NCBI GenBank assembly: GCA_044870185.1 | Contig: JBIOYL010000460.1 | Span: forward strand, 1 to 16,498 | Source of the DNA: JBIOYL01 sp044870185 | GTDB taxonomy: Bacteria; Actinomycetota; CALGFH01 | Direction: 5' to 3' | Length of the DNA stretch: 16,498 bases | Shown here: positions 6,181-14,543 of the stretch, piece after piece | Layout: every line of letters begins with the position of its first letter | Numbering within the stretch: the stretch's first letter is position 1 | Translations under genes and position numbers: made by a program | The notes under the pieces: generated by a model | Told to the model about the DNA's origin: nothing | The model's input: the letters and a program-made list of their open reading frames with translations, nothing else | The model's database searches: none

Positions 6181-6876
6181 ATGGGCCGCTGCGTGCAGGA
6201 CGTCATGACCCGGGACGTGATCACGGTGCCGAGGACGGCGGGCTTCAAGGAGATGGTCGAACTGCTCGCCGCCCACCGCATCAGCGCGCTCCCCGTGGTC
6301 GACGAGCGCGGCGCGCTCGCCGGCATCGTGTCCGAGACCGACCTCGTGCTCCGGCAGGAGTACCCGCGCCGGTATCTGGGCGGACCACTACCCGACCGGG
6401 CCCGGGTCCGCGCCGAGCGGCTCAAGGTGGCCGCCACCACCGCGGCCGACCTGATGACCACGCCGGTCGTCACCGTCTACCCGGAGGCGACCGTCGCCGA
6501 CGCCGCCCGGCTGCTACACGACAAGGGACTCAAGCGGGTGCCGGTGGTGGACCGTGGTGGCCGGGTCGTCGGCATGGTCAGCCGGCTCAACCTGCTCAGC
6601 GTCTTCCTGCGCTCCGACGACGAGCTGCTCCACGACGTGCTCGACGAGCTGTTCAAGGCGCCGCTCGGCATCCGACCGTCCTCGGTCCAGATCGGCGTGA
6701 AGGATGGGTGCGTGACCGTCGACGGGCGCGTCGAGCGCCGCACGCTCGTCCCCGAGGTGACCCGGGTCGCCCAGGCCGTCGACGGCGTGGTCGCCGTGGA
6801 CAACCGGCTGACCTTCACCTTCGACGACATCCAGGCGCGCCGCGTCGACGCGCCCTGGCCCACGACAGGGATGTGA
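6181..6876 (+). CDS. CBS-CBS-BON domain protein (first of tandem pair)
   Basis: Soluble 231-residue protein. CBS1 spans about residues 5-58 (DVMTRDVITVP ... LAGIVSETDL). A charged linker (about 60-85) with an Arg-rich helix follows, then CBS2 about 88-143 (ADLMTTPVVTVYPEATVADAARLL) and a BON domain about 146-213 (VQIGVKDGCVTVDGRVERR ... VDGVVAVDNRL). CBS pairs usually bind adenine nucleotides; BON domains are small alpha/beta modules linked to phospholipid or membrane association and stress responses. The target is unknown. ATG 6181 is fixed by AAGGAGG with a 5-nt spacer. It has the most consensus-like box promoter of the island. The second CBS-BON gene follows after 14 nt, so this is a two-gene operon. 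No catalytic residues are evident; a regulatory or sensing role is inferred. Confidence 0.92.
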   Translation: MGRCVQDVMTRDVITVPRTAGFKEMVELLAAHRISALPVVDERGALAGIVSETDLVLRQEYPRRYLGGPLPDRARVRAERLKVAATTAADLMTTPVVTVYPEATVADAARLLHDKGLKRVPVVDRGGRVVGMVSRLNLLSVFLRSDDELLHDVLDELFKAPLGIRPSSVQIGVKDGCVTVDGRVERRTLVPEVTRVAQAVDGVVAVDNRLTFTFDDIQARRVDAPWPTTGM

Positions 6877-6890
6877 GGATGTGAGCAACC

Positions 6891-7568
6891 GTGAAGCGCA
6901 TGGTTCGCGACGTCATGACGACCGACCTCGCGGTCGCCAGGCCCGACACCCCGTTCAAGGACATGGTGCGCGTCCTGGCCGAGCGGCGGGTGCGCGCGCT
7001 GCCGGTGGTCGACGGCGAGGGCCGGCTGGTCGGGATCGTCTCCGAGACCGACCTGGCGCTGAAGGAGGAGTACCGGCCGGGGGACCCGCTCCCCCTCATC
7101 GAGGGACCGGGCCGGCGCCGGGAGCGGGCCAAGGCGGCCGGCATGACCGCCGCCGACTACATGACCCGGTCGGTCGCCGTGATCGGCCCGGACGCCTCGC
7201 TCAGCGCCGCCGCCCGCCTGCTCCACCACAAGGACGTCAAGCAGCTCCCCGTGGTCGATCCCGACGGCAGGCTGGTCGGCGTCGTCACCCGCCGGGACCT
7301 GCTGACCGTGTTCCTGCGGCCCGACGACGACATCCGCTACGAGATCGTCGCCGGCGTGCTCGACGCCACCCTGAACCTGCCCGTGGACGCGGTCGCGGTC
7401 GACGTCTCGGACGGGGTCGTCACCTTGGCCGGCCAGGTGCCCCGGCGCAGCCTGGCCCGGGAGATCGTCGAGCTGGTGAACGCGATCGACGGGGTCGTCG
7501 GGGTCGTCGACGAGCTGACCTGGGCGCAGGACGACACCATGCGGCTGGCCACCACGCCGTGGGGGTGA
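6891..7568 (+). CDS. CBS-CBS-BON domain protein (second of tandem pair)
   Basis: 225-residue paralogue of the preceding gene with the same order: CBS1 about residues 5-58 (DVMTTDLAVA ... LVGIVSETDLALKEEY), an Arg/Lys linker (about 73-84), CBS2 about 86-142 (DYMTRSVAVIGP ... LVGVVTRRDLLTVFLR) and BON about 146-212. The two proteins match almost position for position, so a tandem duplication is likely. GTG 6891 lies 14 nt after the upstream stop with only a weak GAGG upstream, suggesting translational coupling; ATG 6900 is an alternative start. It ends 60 bp before a strong hairpin shared with the convergent pgl gene. It has no promoter box of its own. The ligand and target are unknown; the paralogues may form hetero-dimers. 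Confidence 0.9.
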   Translation: MKRMVRDVMTTDLAVARPDTPFKDMVRVLAERRVRALPVVDGEGRLVGIVSETDLALKEEYRPGDPLPLIEGPGRRRERAKAAGMTAADYMTRSVAVIGPDASLSAAARLLHHKDVKQLPVVDPDGRLVGVVTRRDLLTVFLRPDDDIRYEIVAGVLDATLNLPVDAVAVDVSDGVVTLAGQVPRRSLAREIVELVNAIDGVVGVVDELTWAQDDTMRLATTPWG

Positions 7569-7627
7569 GCGTCACGCCTGGACCATGATGATCCTGACGG
7601 CCGTGAGCAGCTCGGACCGGCCGCAGC

Positions 7628-7652
7628 GGCGGGCGGCCCTCAGCCGCCCGCC
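7628..7652. terminator. Hairpin terminator shared by the CBS-BON operon and the pentose-phosphate operon
   Basis: GGCGGGCGGC and GCCGCCCGCC form a perfect 10-bp stem with a CCTCA loop. The loop contains the pgl stop codon (7640-7642). There is no U-tract, but the hairpin sits exactly at the convergent junction and can work from both sides. The rest of the 71-bp gap shows no other signal. Confidence 0.6.
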
Positions 7653-8377
7653 TGCTTGGCGGCGGCGTCGTCCAGCAGCCAGGTCACGCGGCCTCCGGCC
7701 GCCGCCACGGTGGCGACGGCCCGGGTGATCGGCAGGTCGAGGTCGCCGGCCAGGGCACGCGCGACCGGCTCGGCCTTGCCGTCGCCGGCGGCCAGCACGG
7801 TCAGCCGCTCGGCGCCCCGCAGCGCGGTCAGGGTGAGCCCCACCCGGTCGGGTGGCGGCTTCGGGGCGCCGTGCACCGCCACCACGAGCCGGTCGGTCAC
7901 CTCCAGCGCCGGGTGGCCGGGGAACAGCGACAGGCAGTGGCCGTCCTCGCCGACGCCCAGCCAGACGACGTCGAGCCGTGGTGCCCCCCCTCGGCCGGCG
8001 GGCAGCCGGCGAAGCGCCGTCTCGTAGGCGTCGGCCGCCTGCTCGGCGCCCAGCTCGCCTCGCGGGCGCAGCCGGTGCTCGGGCGGCAGCGGCACGTGGT
8101 CGAGCAGGGCGGCCGCCGCCTGCCCCCAGTTGGACGCGGGGTCGCCGACCGGCACGCAGCGCTCGTCGCCCATGGCAACCCGGACCCGCTCCCACTCGAT
8201 CCCGGCCCGCAGGTCGTGGCCGGCCAGCAGGTGGTACGCGGCGGTCGGGGTGGTGCCGCCGGCGAGCACCCAGGTGCAGGTGCCGTGCGTCTCGACGGCC
8301 GCCTCGATGTCGGCGATCGCCGAGCGGGCGGCCGTCTGGGCGAGCGCGCCGGCGTCGGATGCGACCTCGACGGTCAC
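7640..8377 (-). CDS. pgl: 6-phosphogluconolactonase
   Basis: Cytosolic enzyme of the oxidative pentose-phosphate pathway that hydrolyses 6-phosphogluconolactone, the product of Zwf, to 6-phosphogluconate. The protein has 245 residues, the normal length for the DevB/Pgl family (NagB-like fold). Motifs visible are LAGGTTP (38-44), GDERCVPVGDPASNWGQA (70-87) and LGVGEDGHCLSLFPG (140-154) with the conserved His147. GTG 8377 is chosen because family similarity starts directly after it and its GTGA overlaps the opcA stop codon by 4 nt, a sign of translational coupling. The longer frame to 8773 lies out of phase over opcA. It is the last gene of tal-zwf-opcA-pgl and its stop codon is inside the terminator loop. 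Confidence 0.95.
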   Translation of the reverse strand: MTVEVASDAGALAQTAARSAIADIEAAVETHGTCTWVLAGGTTPTAAYHLLAGHDLRAGIEWERVRVAMGDERCVPVGDPASNWGQAAAALLDHVPLPPEHRLRPRGELGAEQAADAYETALRRLPAGRGGAPRLDVVWLGVGEDGHCLSLFPGHPALEVTDRLVVAVHGAPKPPPDRVGLTLTALRGAERLTVLAAGDGKAEPVARALAGDLDLPITRAVATVAAAGGRVTWLLDDAAAKQAGG

Positions 8378-9522
8378 TGCCGCGTCCCCGGTCCCTGCGG
8401 CGTCCCCGCTTCTTGCGCCGCCCCCGCTTCTTGCGCCGCCCCGGTGGCGATCGCGGCTGCCTGGGCCAGCGCCTGCTCGAAGATGCGGTCGCGGCCGAAG
8501 ACCTGCAGCTCGGCGCCGAGCCCCGTCCTGTCCCCGCCGGTGCCGACGCCGACCTTGCGGCGCACGGTCGCCTGGCCGGGCACCTCCACCGTGGCCACCA
8601 GGTGGCCTGGCAGGGACTCCACCCGGATGGTGGCCGCCTCGGTGTCGGTGTCGACCATCAGGTCGACGCGGGCCAGGTTGCCCGACCCGAACGCGCCGGC
8701 GACGCGCACCTCGCAGCCTCCCCGCACGGTCCGGTAGTGCACGTCGAACCCGTCGGGGAGCGGACGCACCCACTCGATCTCCCAGCCGAGCCGGGAGGCG
8801 AGCCAGCCGGCGAGCAGCAGCCCGGCGGTCGGGGTGACCGCGTCGACCCGCACGTGCCGGATGTCGTCGTAGGCGCCCCGGAACGGCGGCCCGCTGAACG
8901 GCGCCGCGATCAGCTCACGCCAGGGCGTCAGCCGGCCCCACACGCAGTCGGACAGGTACGGGCGGATCGCCGCGCCGGCCCGGGCGAGCCGGACCAGGTC
9001 GGCCACCGGGTCGTCGAACACGGCCGAGTCGACGATCAGCCGGTCGGCCACCGAGGTCAGCTCCCTGAAGACCTCCTCGTCGAACGGCGGGGTGCCCACC
9101 CACCAGATGAACACGGGCAGCTCGGGCAGGAGCAGGGGCAGCACGACCGCGTCCAGGTGCCGCGGCTGCACGTTGGCCTGGACGACGACCTCCTCCCACA
9201 CCACCCCAGGGCCGGCCTCCGGCTTGCGGTGGACCACGCGCGCCCACGAGCGCACCTCCGGTTTGCCCTCCGGCGGCGACGCGATGACCACGACGCAGCG
9301 TGACGGGGCGCGCACGCCGAGCCCCTCGACCGTGGCGAGCGCCTGCTGCCCGCCGGTCCGGTCCCTGGTCACCACCACCAGGTTGGCCACGCTGGCGCGC
9401 ACCAGCGGCCCCTGCGTGTCCTCGTCCCGGCGGCGCTGGCGCTCCAGCGCCCGCTCGATGCCGCCCGGGTCGACCTCCTCGAACGCCCACCCCTCGACCT
9501 CGGGCCGCCTGGTGATGCTCAC
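8374..9522 (-). CDS. opcA: Glucose-6-phosphate dehydrogenase assembly protein OpcA
   Basis: 382-residue non-catalytic partner of Zwf, needed for assembly or redox control of G6PDH in cyanobacteria and conserved beside zwf in actinobacteria. Recognised by an N-terminal region with ASVANLVVV (44-52), the stretch LPELPVFIWWVG (132-143) and the FDDPVADLVRLAR segment, in the expected place between zwf and pgl. The start is GTG 9522, 10 nt after the zwf stop. The C-terminal 30 or so residues are a low-complexity Ala/Gln/Glu/Gly tail (AAQEAG repeated), encoded by an 18-bp tandem duplication (8404-8439); this tail is not part of the family core. The stop codon overlaps the pgl start. Confidence 0.93.
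   Translation of the reverse strand: MSITRRPEVEGWAFEEVDPGGIERALERQRRRDEDTQGPLVRASVANLVVVTRDRTGGQQALATVEGLGVRAPSRCVVVIASPPEGKPEVRSWARVVHRKPEAGPGVVWEEVVVQANVQPRHLDAVVLPLLLPELPVFIWWVGTPPFDEEVFRELTSVADRLIVDSAVFDDPVADLVRLARAGAAIRPYLSDCVWGRLTPWRELIAAPFSGPPFRGAYDDIRHVRVDAVTPTAGLLLAGWLASRLGWEIEWVRPLPDGFDVHYRTVRGGCEVRVAGAFGSGNLARVDLMVDTDTEAATIRVESLPGHLVATVEVPGQATVRRKVGVGTGGDRTGLGAELQVFGRDRIFEQALAQAAAIATGAAQEAGAAQEAGTPQGPGTRQ
8404..8439. repeat. 18-bp tandem duplication in the opcA tail
   Basis: CCCCGCTTCTTGCGCCGC occurs twice in a row without mismatch. It is in frame and produces the repeated EAGAAQ in the protein tail. Confidence 0.9.
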
Positions 9523-9532
9523 GGCCGCCCGC

Positions 9533-11092
9533 TCATGGCCGCCGCCACCGCCGGCCCGGCTGGCCCCGTGCGATCAGCTCGTCCGCCGCCTTGGGTCCCC
9601 ACTCCCCCGCCTCGTAGTTGGGGAGCTCGGGCGGCGGCACCTCGGCCCAGCGGTCCAGGATCGGCTGGATGGCCAGCCAGGCCTCCTCGACGCCGTCCCA
9701 GCGGGGGAACAGCGTCGGGTCGCCCAGCATGACGTCGAGCAGCAGCCGCTCGTAGGCGTCGGGGAGCTCGTCGGTGAACGAGGTGCCGTAGGAGAAGTCC
9801 ATGTTGACCGAGCGCACCTCCATCGACGGGCCGGGCACCTTGGCGCCGAACTTCATGGTGATGCCCTCGTCGGGCTGGATGCGCAGCACCAGCGCGTTCG
9901 CCTCCAGCCCGTCCCTGGCCGCCTCGCCGAAGGGCAGGTGTGGGGCGGGCTTGAACTGCACCACGATCTCGGTGGCGCGCTTGGCCAGCCGTTTGCCGGT
10001 GCGGATGAAGAACGGTGTGCCCGCCCAGCGCCAGTTGTCCACGTGGAACTCGGCGGCCACGTAGGTCTCGACGTTGGAGCTCGGGTCGACGTCGGGCTCG
10101 TCGCGGTAGCCGGCCACCGGCTGGCCGTCGATGTAGCCGGGGCCGTACTGGCCGCGCACGACGTTGTGGTCGACCGCCTCCGCCCGGATGCGGCGCAGCG
10201 CCTTCAGCACCTTGGCCTTCTCGTTGCGCACGTCCTCCGGGTCGAAGGTGGCCGGCGGCTCCATGGCGACCAGGGACAACAGCTGCAGGGCGTGGTTCTG
10301 GACGATGTCGCGGATCGCCCCGGCCGTCTCGTAGAAGTTGCCGCGGTGCTCGACGCCGAGCGACTCGGCCACCGTGAGCTGCACGTGGTCGACGTAGCGG
10401 TGGTTCCAGACCGGCTCGTAGATGCCGTTGGCGAAGCGGAACGCCAGGATGTTCTGGACGCTCTCCTTGCCCAGGTAGTGGTCGATGCGGAACACGTCGC
10501 GCTCGGGGAAGACCCTGGTGACCAGGTCCTGCAGCTCACGGGCCGAGCCGAGATCGTGGCCGAACGGCTTCTCGACCACGATGCGCGACCGGCCCCGGTC
10601 GTAGCCGCGCCCGCCGATGCCGGCCTTGCCGATGCCCTGGACCACCTCGGGGAACAGCCTCGGGATGAGCGACAGGTAGAACAGCCGGTTGCCGTCGGTG
10701 CCCAGCCCCTGGTCGAAGCGGTCGAGCAGGTCCCCGACCTTGGCATAGGTGTCCGGGTCGTCGGTGGCCCCGCGGACGTAGAACAGCCGCTGCGCGAACG
10801 ACTCCCACACCTGGAGCTGGATGGGCTGGGTGCGGGAGAACTCCTCGGCCGCCTTGCGCATGTCGGCCCGGTAGGCGTCGTCGCCGAACTCGCTGCGGGC
10901 CACGCCGACGGCGGCGAAGTTCTGCGGCAGCAGGCGGTGCAGCTCGAGGTTGTACAGGGCGGGGACGATCTTGCGGTGGGCGAGGTCGCCGGAGCCGCCG
11001 AACACCACCATGGCGGTGGGCGGCGGCGTGGCCCGGACGCGTTCGCCGGCCTGCAGCGGATTGTCGGGCCGGTCGACGGCCGGGTGGGTCAT
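9533..11092 (-). CDS. zwf: Glucose-6-phosphate 1-dehydrogenase
   Basis: Oxidises glucose 6-phosphate to 6-phosphogluconolactone and reduces NADP+, the entry step of the oxidative pentose-phosphate pathway. The 519-residue length is normal for bacterial Zwf. The nucleotide-binding loop is FGGSGDLAHRK (31-41; usually GASGDL, here Gly replaces Ala), followed by EKPFGHD (174-180) and the active-site signature RIDHYLGKE (202-210) with catalytic His205. Later conserved blocks include FRFANGIYEPVWNH and FFIRTGKRLAKR. ATG 11092 is preferred because its ATGA overlaps the tal stop codon; the open frame upstream is antiphase tal sequence. The product works with OpcA, encoded next. Confidence 0.97.
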   Translation of the reverse strand: MTHPAVDRPDNPLQAGERVRATPPPTAMVVFGGSGDLAHRKIVPALYNLELHRLLPQNFAAVGVARSEFGDDAYRADMRKAAEEFSRTQPIQLQVWESFAQRLFYVRGATDDPDTYAKVGDLLDRFDQGLGTDGNRLFYLSLIPRLFPEVVQGIGKAGIGGRGYDRGRSRIVVEKPFGHDLGSARELQDLVTRVFPERDVFRIDHYLGKESVQNILAFRFANGIYEPVWNHRYVDHVQLTVAESLGVEHRGNFYETAGAIRDIVQNHALQLLSLVAMEPPATFDPEDVRNEKAKVLKALRRIRAEAVDHNVVRGQYGPGYIDGQPVAGYRDEPDVDPSSNVETYVAAEFHVDNWRWAGTPFFIRTGKRLAKRATEIVVQFKPAPHLPFGEAARDGLEANALVLRIQPDEGITMKFGAKVPGPSMEVRSVNMDFSYGTSFTDELPDAYERLLLDVMLGDPTLFPRWDGVEEAWLAIQPILDRWAEVPPPELPNYEAGEWGPKAADELIARGQPGRRWRRP

Positions 11093-12213
11093 GGCACCGC
11101 CTCGGCGCGCTTGCGCTCGACCTGCGCGACGGCCTCGTGGTAGCTGTCGGCGAAGCGCTGCACGCCCTCTTCCTCCAGCTCCTTGCCGACCTGCGCCTCG
11201 TCGATGCCGAGCCCGGCCAGCTCGGGCCAGAGCGCATGGGCGCGCTCCAGCCGCTCGGTCGCGGTCTGGCCGCGCACCTCGCCGTGGTCGGCGAACGCCT
11301 CGATGGTGTCCAGCGGCATGGTGTCGACCGTGTGGCGGGCGACCAGCTCCTCGACGTACAGCACGTCGCGGTAGGCCGGGTTCTTGGTCGAGGTGGACGC
11401 CCACAGCGGCCGTTGCATCCGGGCGCCCTCGCCGGCCAGCGCCTGCCAGCGCGGGGTGGCGACGGACTGCTGGAACACCTCGTAGGCGAGCTTGGCGTTG
11501 TCGATGGCGGCCGTGCCGAGCCGCGCGCGGGCCCGCGCGGCGTCCGCGCCGCCCGCGTCGACGATCGCCTGGAGCTTGCGGTCGACGTTCGTGTCGACCC
11601 GGCTGACGAAGAACGAGGCGACGCTGGCCACCGTCTCCAGGTCGCCGCCCGCCGACGCCAGGTCCTCCAGGCCGCTCATGTAGGCGTCGATCACCTGCCG
11701 GTAGCGCTCGATCGAGAAGATCAGCGTCACGTTGACGTTGACGCCCTGGCCGATCGAGGCGCGGATCGCGGGGACGCCGGCCGCGGTGGCCGGGATCTTG
11801 ATGAACACGTTGGGCCGGGCGAGCGCATCGACCAGCCGCCTGACCTCGTGGATGGTCGCCTCGGTGTCGCCGGCGACGTCCGGGCGCACCTCGAACGACA
11901 CGTAGCCGTCGCCGGTGCCCCGCTCGAACACCGGCTCCAGGTCGCCGGCCGCGGCCCGGATGTCGTCCAGGGCCATGGCCTCGAAGATCGTCCGGGCGTC
12001 GTGGCCCTGGCGGGCCAGGTCGCGAAGCTGGTCGTCGTAGAAGGACCCCTCGCCCACGGCCTTGGCGAAGATCGTGGGGTTGGAGGTCACGCCGACGACC
12101 GAGAAGTGGTCGCGGAGCCGGCGCAGCTCGCCCTTGTCCAGCCAGTCGCGGGCGATCGAGTCGCACCACACGGCCACCCCTTGGGCCGAGAGCGCCTCGA
12201 GCCGAGTGGTCAT
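11089..12213 (-). CDS. tal: Transaldolase
   Basis: Transfers a dihydroxyacetone unit between sugar phosphates in the non-oxidative pentose-phosphate pathway. The 374-residue length fits the long actinobacterial/cyanobacterial transaldolase subfamily. GVTSNPTIF (41-49) is the signature, and NVFIKIPAT carries the Schiff-base Lys139; VNVNVTLIFS and PLWASTSTKNPAYRD are also conserved. ATG 12213 follows AAAGGAG with a 6-nt spacer. It is the first gene of the operon in this window; transketolase, often its partner, is not present. The stop overlaps the zwf start by 4 nt. Confidence 0.96.
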   Translation of the reverse strand: MTTRLEALSAQGVAVWCDSIARDWLDKGELRRLRDHFSVVGVTSNPTIFAKAVGEGSFYDDQLRDLARQGHDARTIFEAMALDDIRAAAGDLEPVFERGTGDGYVSFEVRPDVAGDTEATIHEVRRLVDALARPNVFIKIPATAAGVPAIRASIGQGVNVNVTLIFSIERYRQVIDAYMSGLEDLASAGGDLETVASVASFFVSRVDTNVDRKLQAIVDAGGADAARARARLGTAAIDNAKLAYEVFQQSVATPRWQALAGEGARMQRPLWASTSTKNPAYRDVLYVEELVARHTVDTMPLDTIEAFADHGEVRGQTATERLERAHALWPELAGLGIDEAQVGKELEEEGVQRFADSYHEAVAQVERKRAEAVP

Positions 12214-12253
12214 GGAACGCTCCTTTCGTGCCGTTCGACCGGCGCCGTGCCGC

Positions 12254-12268
12254 AGGTGGTCACCACCT
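12254..12268. promoter_or_regulatory. 15-bp dyad at the predicted transcription start of the tal operon
   Basis: AGGTGGT and ACCACCT flank one C. The predicted transcription start (about 12264, minus strand) falls inside it, a common position for a repressor operator. The regulator is unknown. Confidence 0.35.
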
Positions 12269-12270
12269 CC

Positions 12271-12276
12271 AGGCTA
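12271..12276 (-). promoter_or_regulatory. -10 hexamer of the tal-zwf-opcA-pgl operon
   Basis: TAGCCT on the minus strand fits TANNNT and would give a leader of about 50 nt before the tal ATG. No clear -35 and no GGGCC box is found at the spacing used in the left island. Confidence 0.4.
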
Positions 12277-12308
12277 CCCCCTCGACGCGGGACGCACCCC
12301 CGTGGCGA

Positions 12309-12323
12309 GGCGGCCCGGCCGCC
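12309..12323 (-). terminator. Candidate hairpin terminator of ppk
   Basis: GGCGGCC and GGCCGCC flank one base, 35 nt after the ppk stop and upstream of the tal promoter. It is short and lacks a U-tract. Confidence 0.35.
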
Positions 12324-12357
12324 CGCGGGCACCTGCCTGTTGGCGCTGCTACGGAGG

Positions 12358-14517
12358 CTACGAGCCTGCCAGGCGGCGCTGCAGGCGCAGGGCAGGGCCG
12401 CCGCCGAGGGCGAGCTGCCGCAGCACCCGGTGGGTGGCGATCGGGGGCTCGCCCTCGGCGGGTGAGCGCCGCTGCCAGCTGCCGTCGCTGGACAGCTCCC
12501 ACGCCTGGACGTTGTCGGCCAGCATGACCTCCAGGATGGTCTGCAGGCGGGCGGTGAGGTCGGGGTCGTCCACCGGCGCGACCACCTCGACGCGGTGGTC
12601 CAGGTTGCGGGGCATGAGGTCGGCCGAGCCGATGTAGTACTCGCGCTTGCGGCCGTTGGCGAACATGTAGATGCGCGGGTGCTCCAGGAAGCGGCCCACG
12701 ATCGAGCGGACCCGGATGCGCTCGCTCACCCCCTGCACGCCGGGGCGCAGCCGGCAGATCCCCCGCACGATCAGGTCGATCTCGACGCCGGCCTGGGAGG
12801 CGGCGTACAGGGCCCGGATGCACGCCGCGTCGACCAGCGAGTTCATCTGCATGATGATCCGGCCGGGCCGGCGCGGGCTGTGCTGGTCGGCGGTGCGCTC
12901 GACGCGCCGGATCAGGGCCTCGCGCAGGAAGGTCGGGGCGACCAGGATGCGGCGGTAGCGGCCGGCCTGGGCGTAGCCGGTCAGGGAGTTGAACAGCTCG
13001 GTCAGGTCGGCGCCCAGGTCCTCGTCGCAGGACAGCAGCCCGAGGTCGGTGTACAGCCGGGCCGTCTTGGCGTTGTAGTTGCCCGTGCCGATGTGCACGT
13101 AGCGGCGGATGCCGTCTTTCTCGCGCCGCACGACCAGGGCGGTCTTGGAGTGGGTCTTCAGGCCGACCAGCCCGTAGGCGACATGGCAGCCGGCCTGCTC
13201 CAGCGCCCGCGCCCAGCCGATGTTGGACGCCTCGTCGAAGCGCGCCTTGACCTCGACCAGGACGGCCACCTGCTTGCCCTGCTCGGCGGCCCGGATCAGG
13301 GCCGACACGATCGCCGAGTCGCCGTCGGTGCGGTACAGGGTCTGCTTGATGGCCAGCACGCTCGGGTCGTCGGCGGCCTGGGCGAGGAACCGCTCCACCG
13401 AGGTCGAGAAGGCGTCGTAGGGATGGTGGACGAGCAGGTCACCCTCGCGGATGGTGGCGAACATGTCGACCTGGTCCTCGCCGTCGGTGGTGAGCAGGCG
13501 CGGCTGGGTCACGCCGACCCACGGCTCGTCGGTGAGCTCCGGGCGGTCGATCGCGCCGACCAGCCCCATGAGGTCGCCCAGGTTCAGCGGCCCCTCGACG
13601 GTGACGACGGCGCTGTCGTCCACCTCCAGCTCGCGCTGCAGCAGCCGGACGATGTGGTCCGGCATGGTGGCGGCCACCTCCAAGCGGACCACCGCCCCGA
13701 AGCGGCGGCGGCGCAGCTCCTGCTCGACCGCCACCAGCAGGTCGTCGGCCTCGTCCTCGGCCAGCTCGATGTCGGCGTCGCGGGTGACCCGGAACGGGTG
13801 CGCCTCGACCACGGTCATGCCCGGGAACAGCTGATCGAGGTGGGTGGCGACGACCTGCTCCAGCGGCACGAAGGTGGTCCCGTCCCCGAGCGGCACGAAG
13901 CGGGGCAGGATCCCCGGCACCTTGACGCGGGCGAAGCGGTCGCGCTTGCTGGCCGGGTCGCGCACGGTGACGGCCAGCGACAGCGACAGGTTGGAGATGT
14001 AGGGGAACGGGTGGCTCGGGTCGACCGCCAGCGGGGTGAGCACCGGGAAGACCTGCCGCTCGAAGTACTCGCGCAGGAAGCGGCGGTCGGGCTCGCCGAG
14101 CTCGGCCAGGTCGGCCAGGCGGATGCCGTGCTCGGCCAGGGCCGGGACGACCTGGTCGAGGAAGCAGCGCACCTGGGCCTCGACCGACGGGCCGATGCGC
14201 TTGGCGATCGCCTCCAGCGTCTCGCTCGGCGTCCAGCCGTCCGAGCCGCGGGTGGCCATGCCGGCCTCGACCTGCTCGCGCAGGCCCGACACGCGCACCA
14301 TGAAGAACTCGTCGAGGTTGGTGGAGAAGATCGACAGGAACTTCAGGCGCTCCAGCAGCGGCGTGGACGGGTCCTCGGCCAGCGCGAGCACGCGGTCGTT
14401 GAACTGCAGCCACGAGATCTCACGGTTGATGTACAGCCACGGGTCGAACAGGTCGCGTTCCTGATCGGCCGGTGCGCGGTCGTCTTCGGTGGTGGCGCTG
14501 GCCGCTGGCTCGGTCAT
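12358..14517 (-). CDS. ppk1: Polyphosphate kinase 1
   Basis: Reversibly polymerises the ATP gamma-phosphate into inorganic polyphosphate, a phosphate and energy store tied to stress survival. The 719-residue length is typical for PPK1. Domains in order are the N-terminal domain (about 23-130, INREISWLQFN), the head domain (about 131-330), then two PLD-like catalytic domains. The phospho-accepting His456 lies in GLKTHSK, and a second conserved His613 in RFLEHPRIYMF. VHIGTGNYN (475-482) and YIGSADLMPRNLDHRVEV are further family blocks. ATG 14517 is chosen: GAGGGGG (14525-14531) lies 7 nt upstream and the extension to 14598 has no Shine-Dalgarno. A 12-bp hairpin lies 27 nt upstream of the start. 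The gene reads toward tal but is separated from it by a probable terminator and promoter. Confidence 0.96.
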   Translation of the reverse strand: MTEPAASATTEDDRAPADQERDLFDPWLYINREISWLQFNDRVLALAEDPSTPLLERLKFLSIFSTNLDEFFMVRVSGLREQVEAGMATRGSDGWTPSETLEAIAKRIGPSVEAQVRCFLDQVVPALAEHGIRLADLAELGEPDRRFLREYFERQVFPVLTPLAVDPSHPFPYISNLSLSLAVTVRDPASKRDRFARVKVPGILPRFVPLGDGTTFVPLEQVVATHLDQLFPGMTVVEAHPFRVTRDADIELAEDEADDLLVAVEQELRRRRFGAVVRLEVAATMPDHIVRLLQRELEVDDSAVVTVEGPLNLGDLMGLVGAIDRPELTDEPWVGVTQPRLLTTDGEDQVDMFATIREGDLLVHHPYDAFSTSVERFLAQAADDPSVLAIKQTLYRTDGDSAIVSALIRAAEQGKQVAVLVEVKARFDEASNIGWARALEQAGCHVAYGLVGLKTHSKTALVVRREKDGIRRYVHIGTGNYNAKTARLYTDLGLLSCDEDLGADLTELFNSLTGYAQAGRYRRILVAPTFLREALIRRVERTADQHSPRRPGRIIMQMNSLVDAACIRALYAASQAGVEIDLIVRGICRLRPGVQGVSERIRVRSIVGRFLEHPRIYMFANGRKREYYIGSADLMPRNLDHRVEVVAPVDDPDLTARLQTILEVMLADNVQAWELSSDGSWQRRSPAEGEPPIATHRVLRQLALGGGPALRLQRRLAGS

Positions 14518-14543
14518 CCTGGCACCCCCTCGGGGCTCCCCCA

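Noticed and set aside
9092..11143. Plus-strand 683-codon open frame opposite zwf/opcA
   Set aside because: Composition (His, Gln, Val, Leu, Arg rich, no domains) is the usual antisense shadow of GC3-rich genes; zwf and opcA on the other strand are certain.
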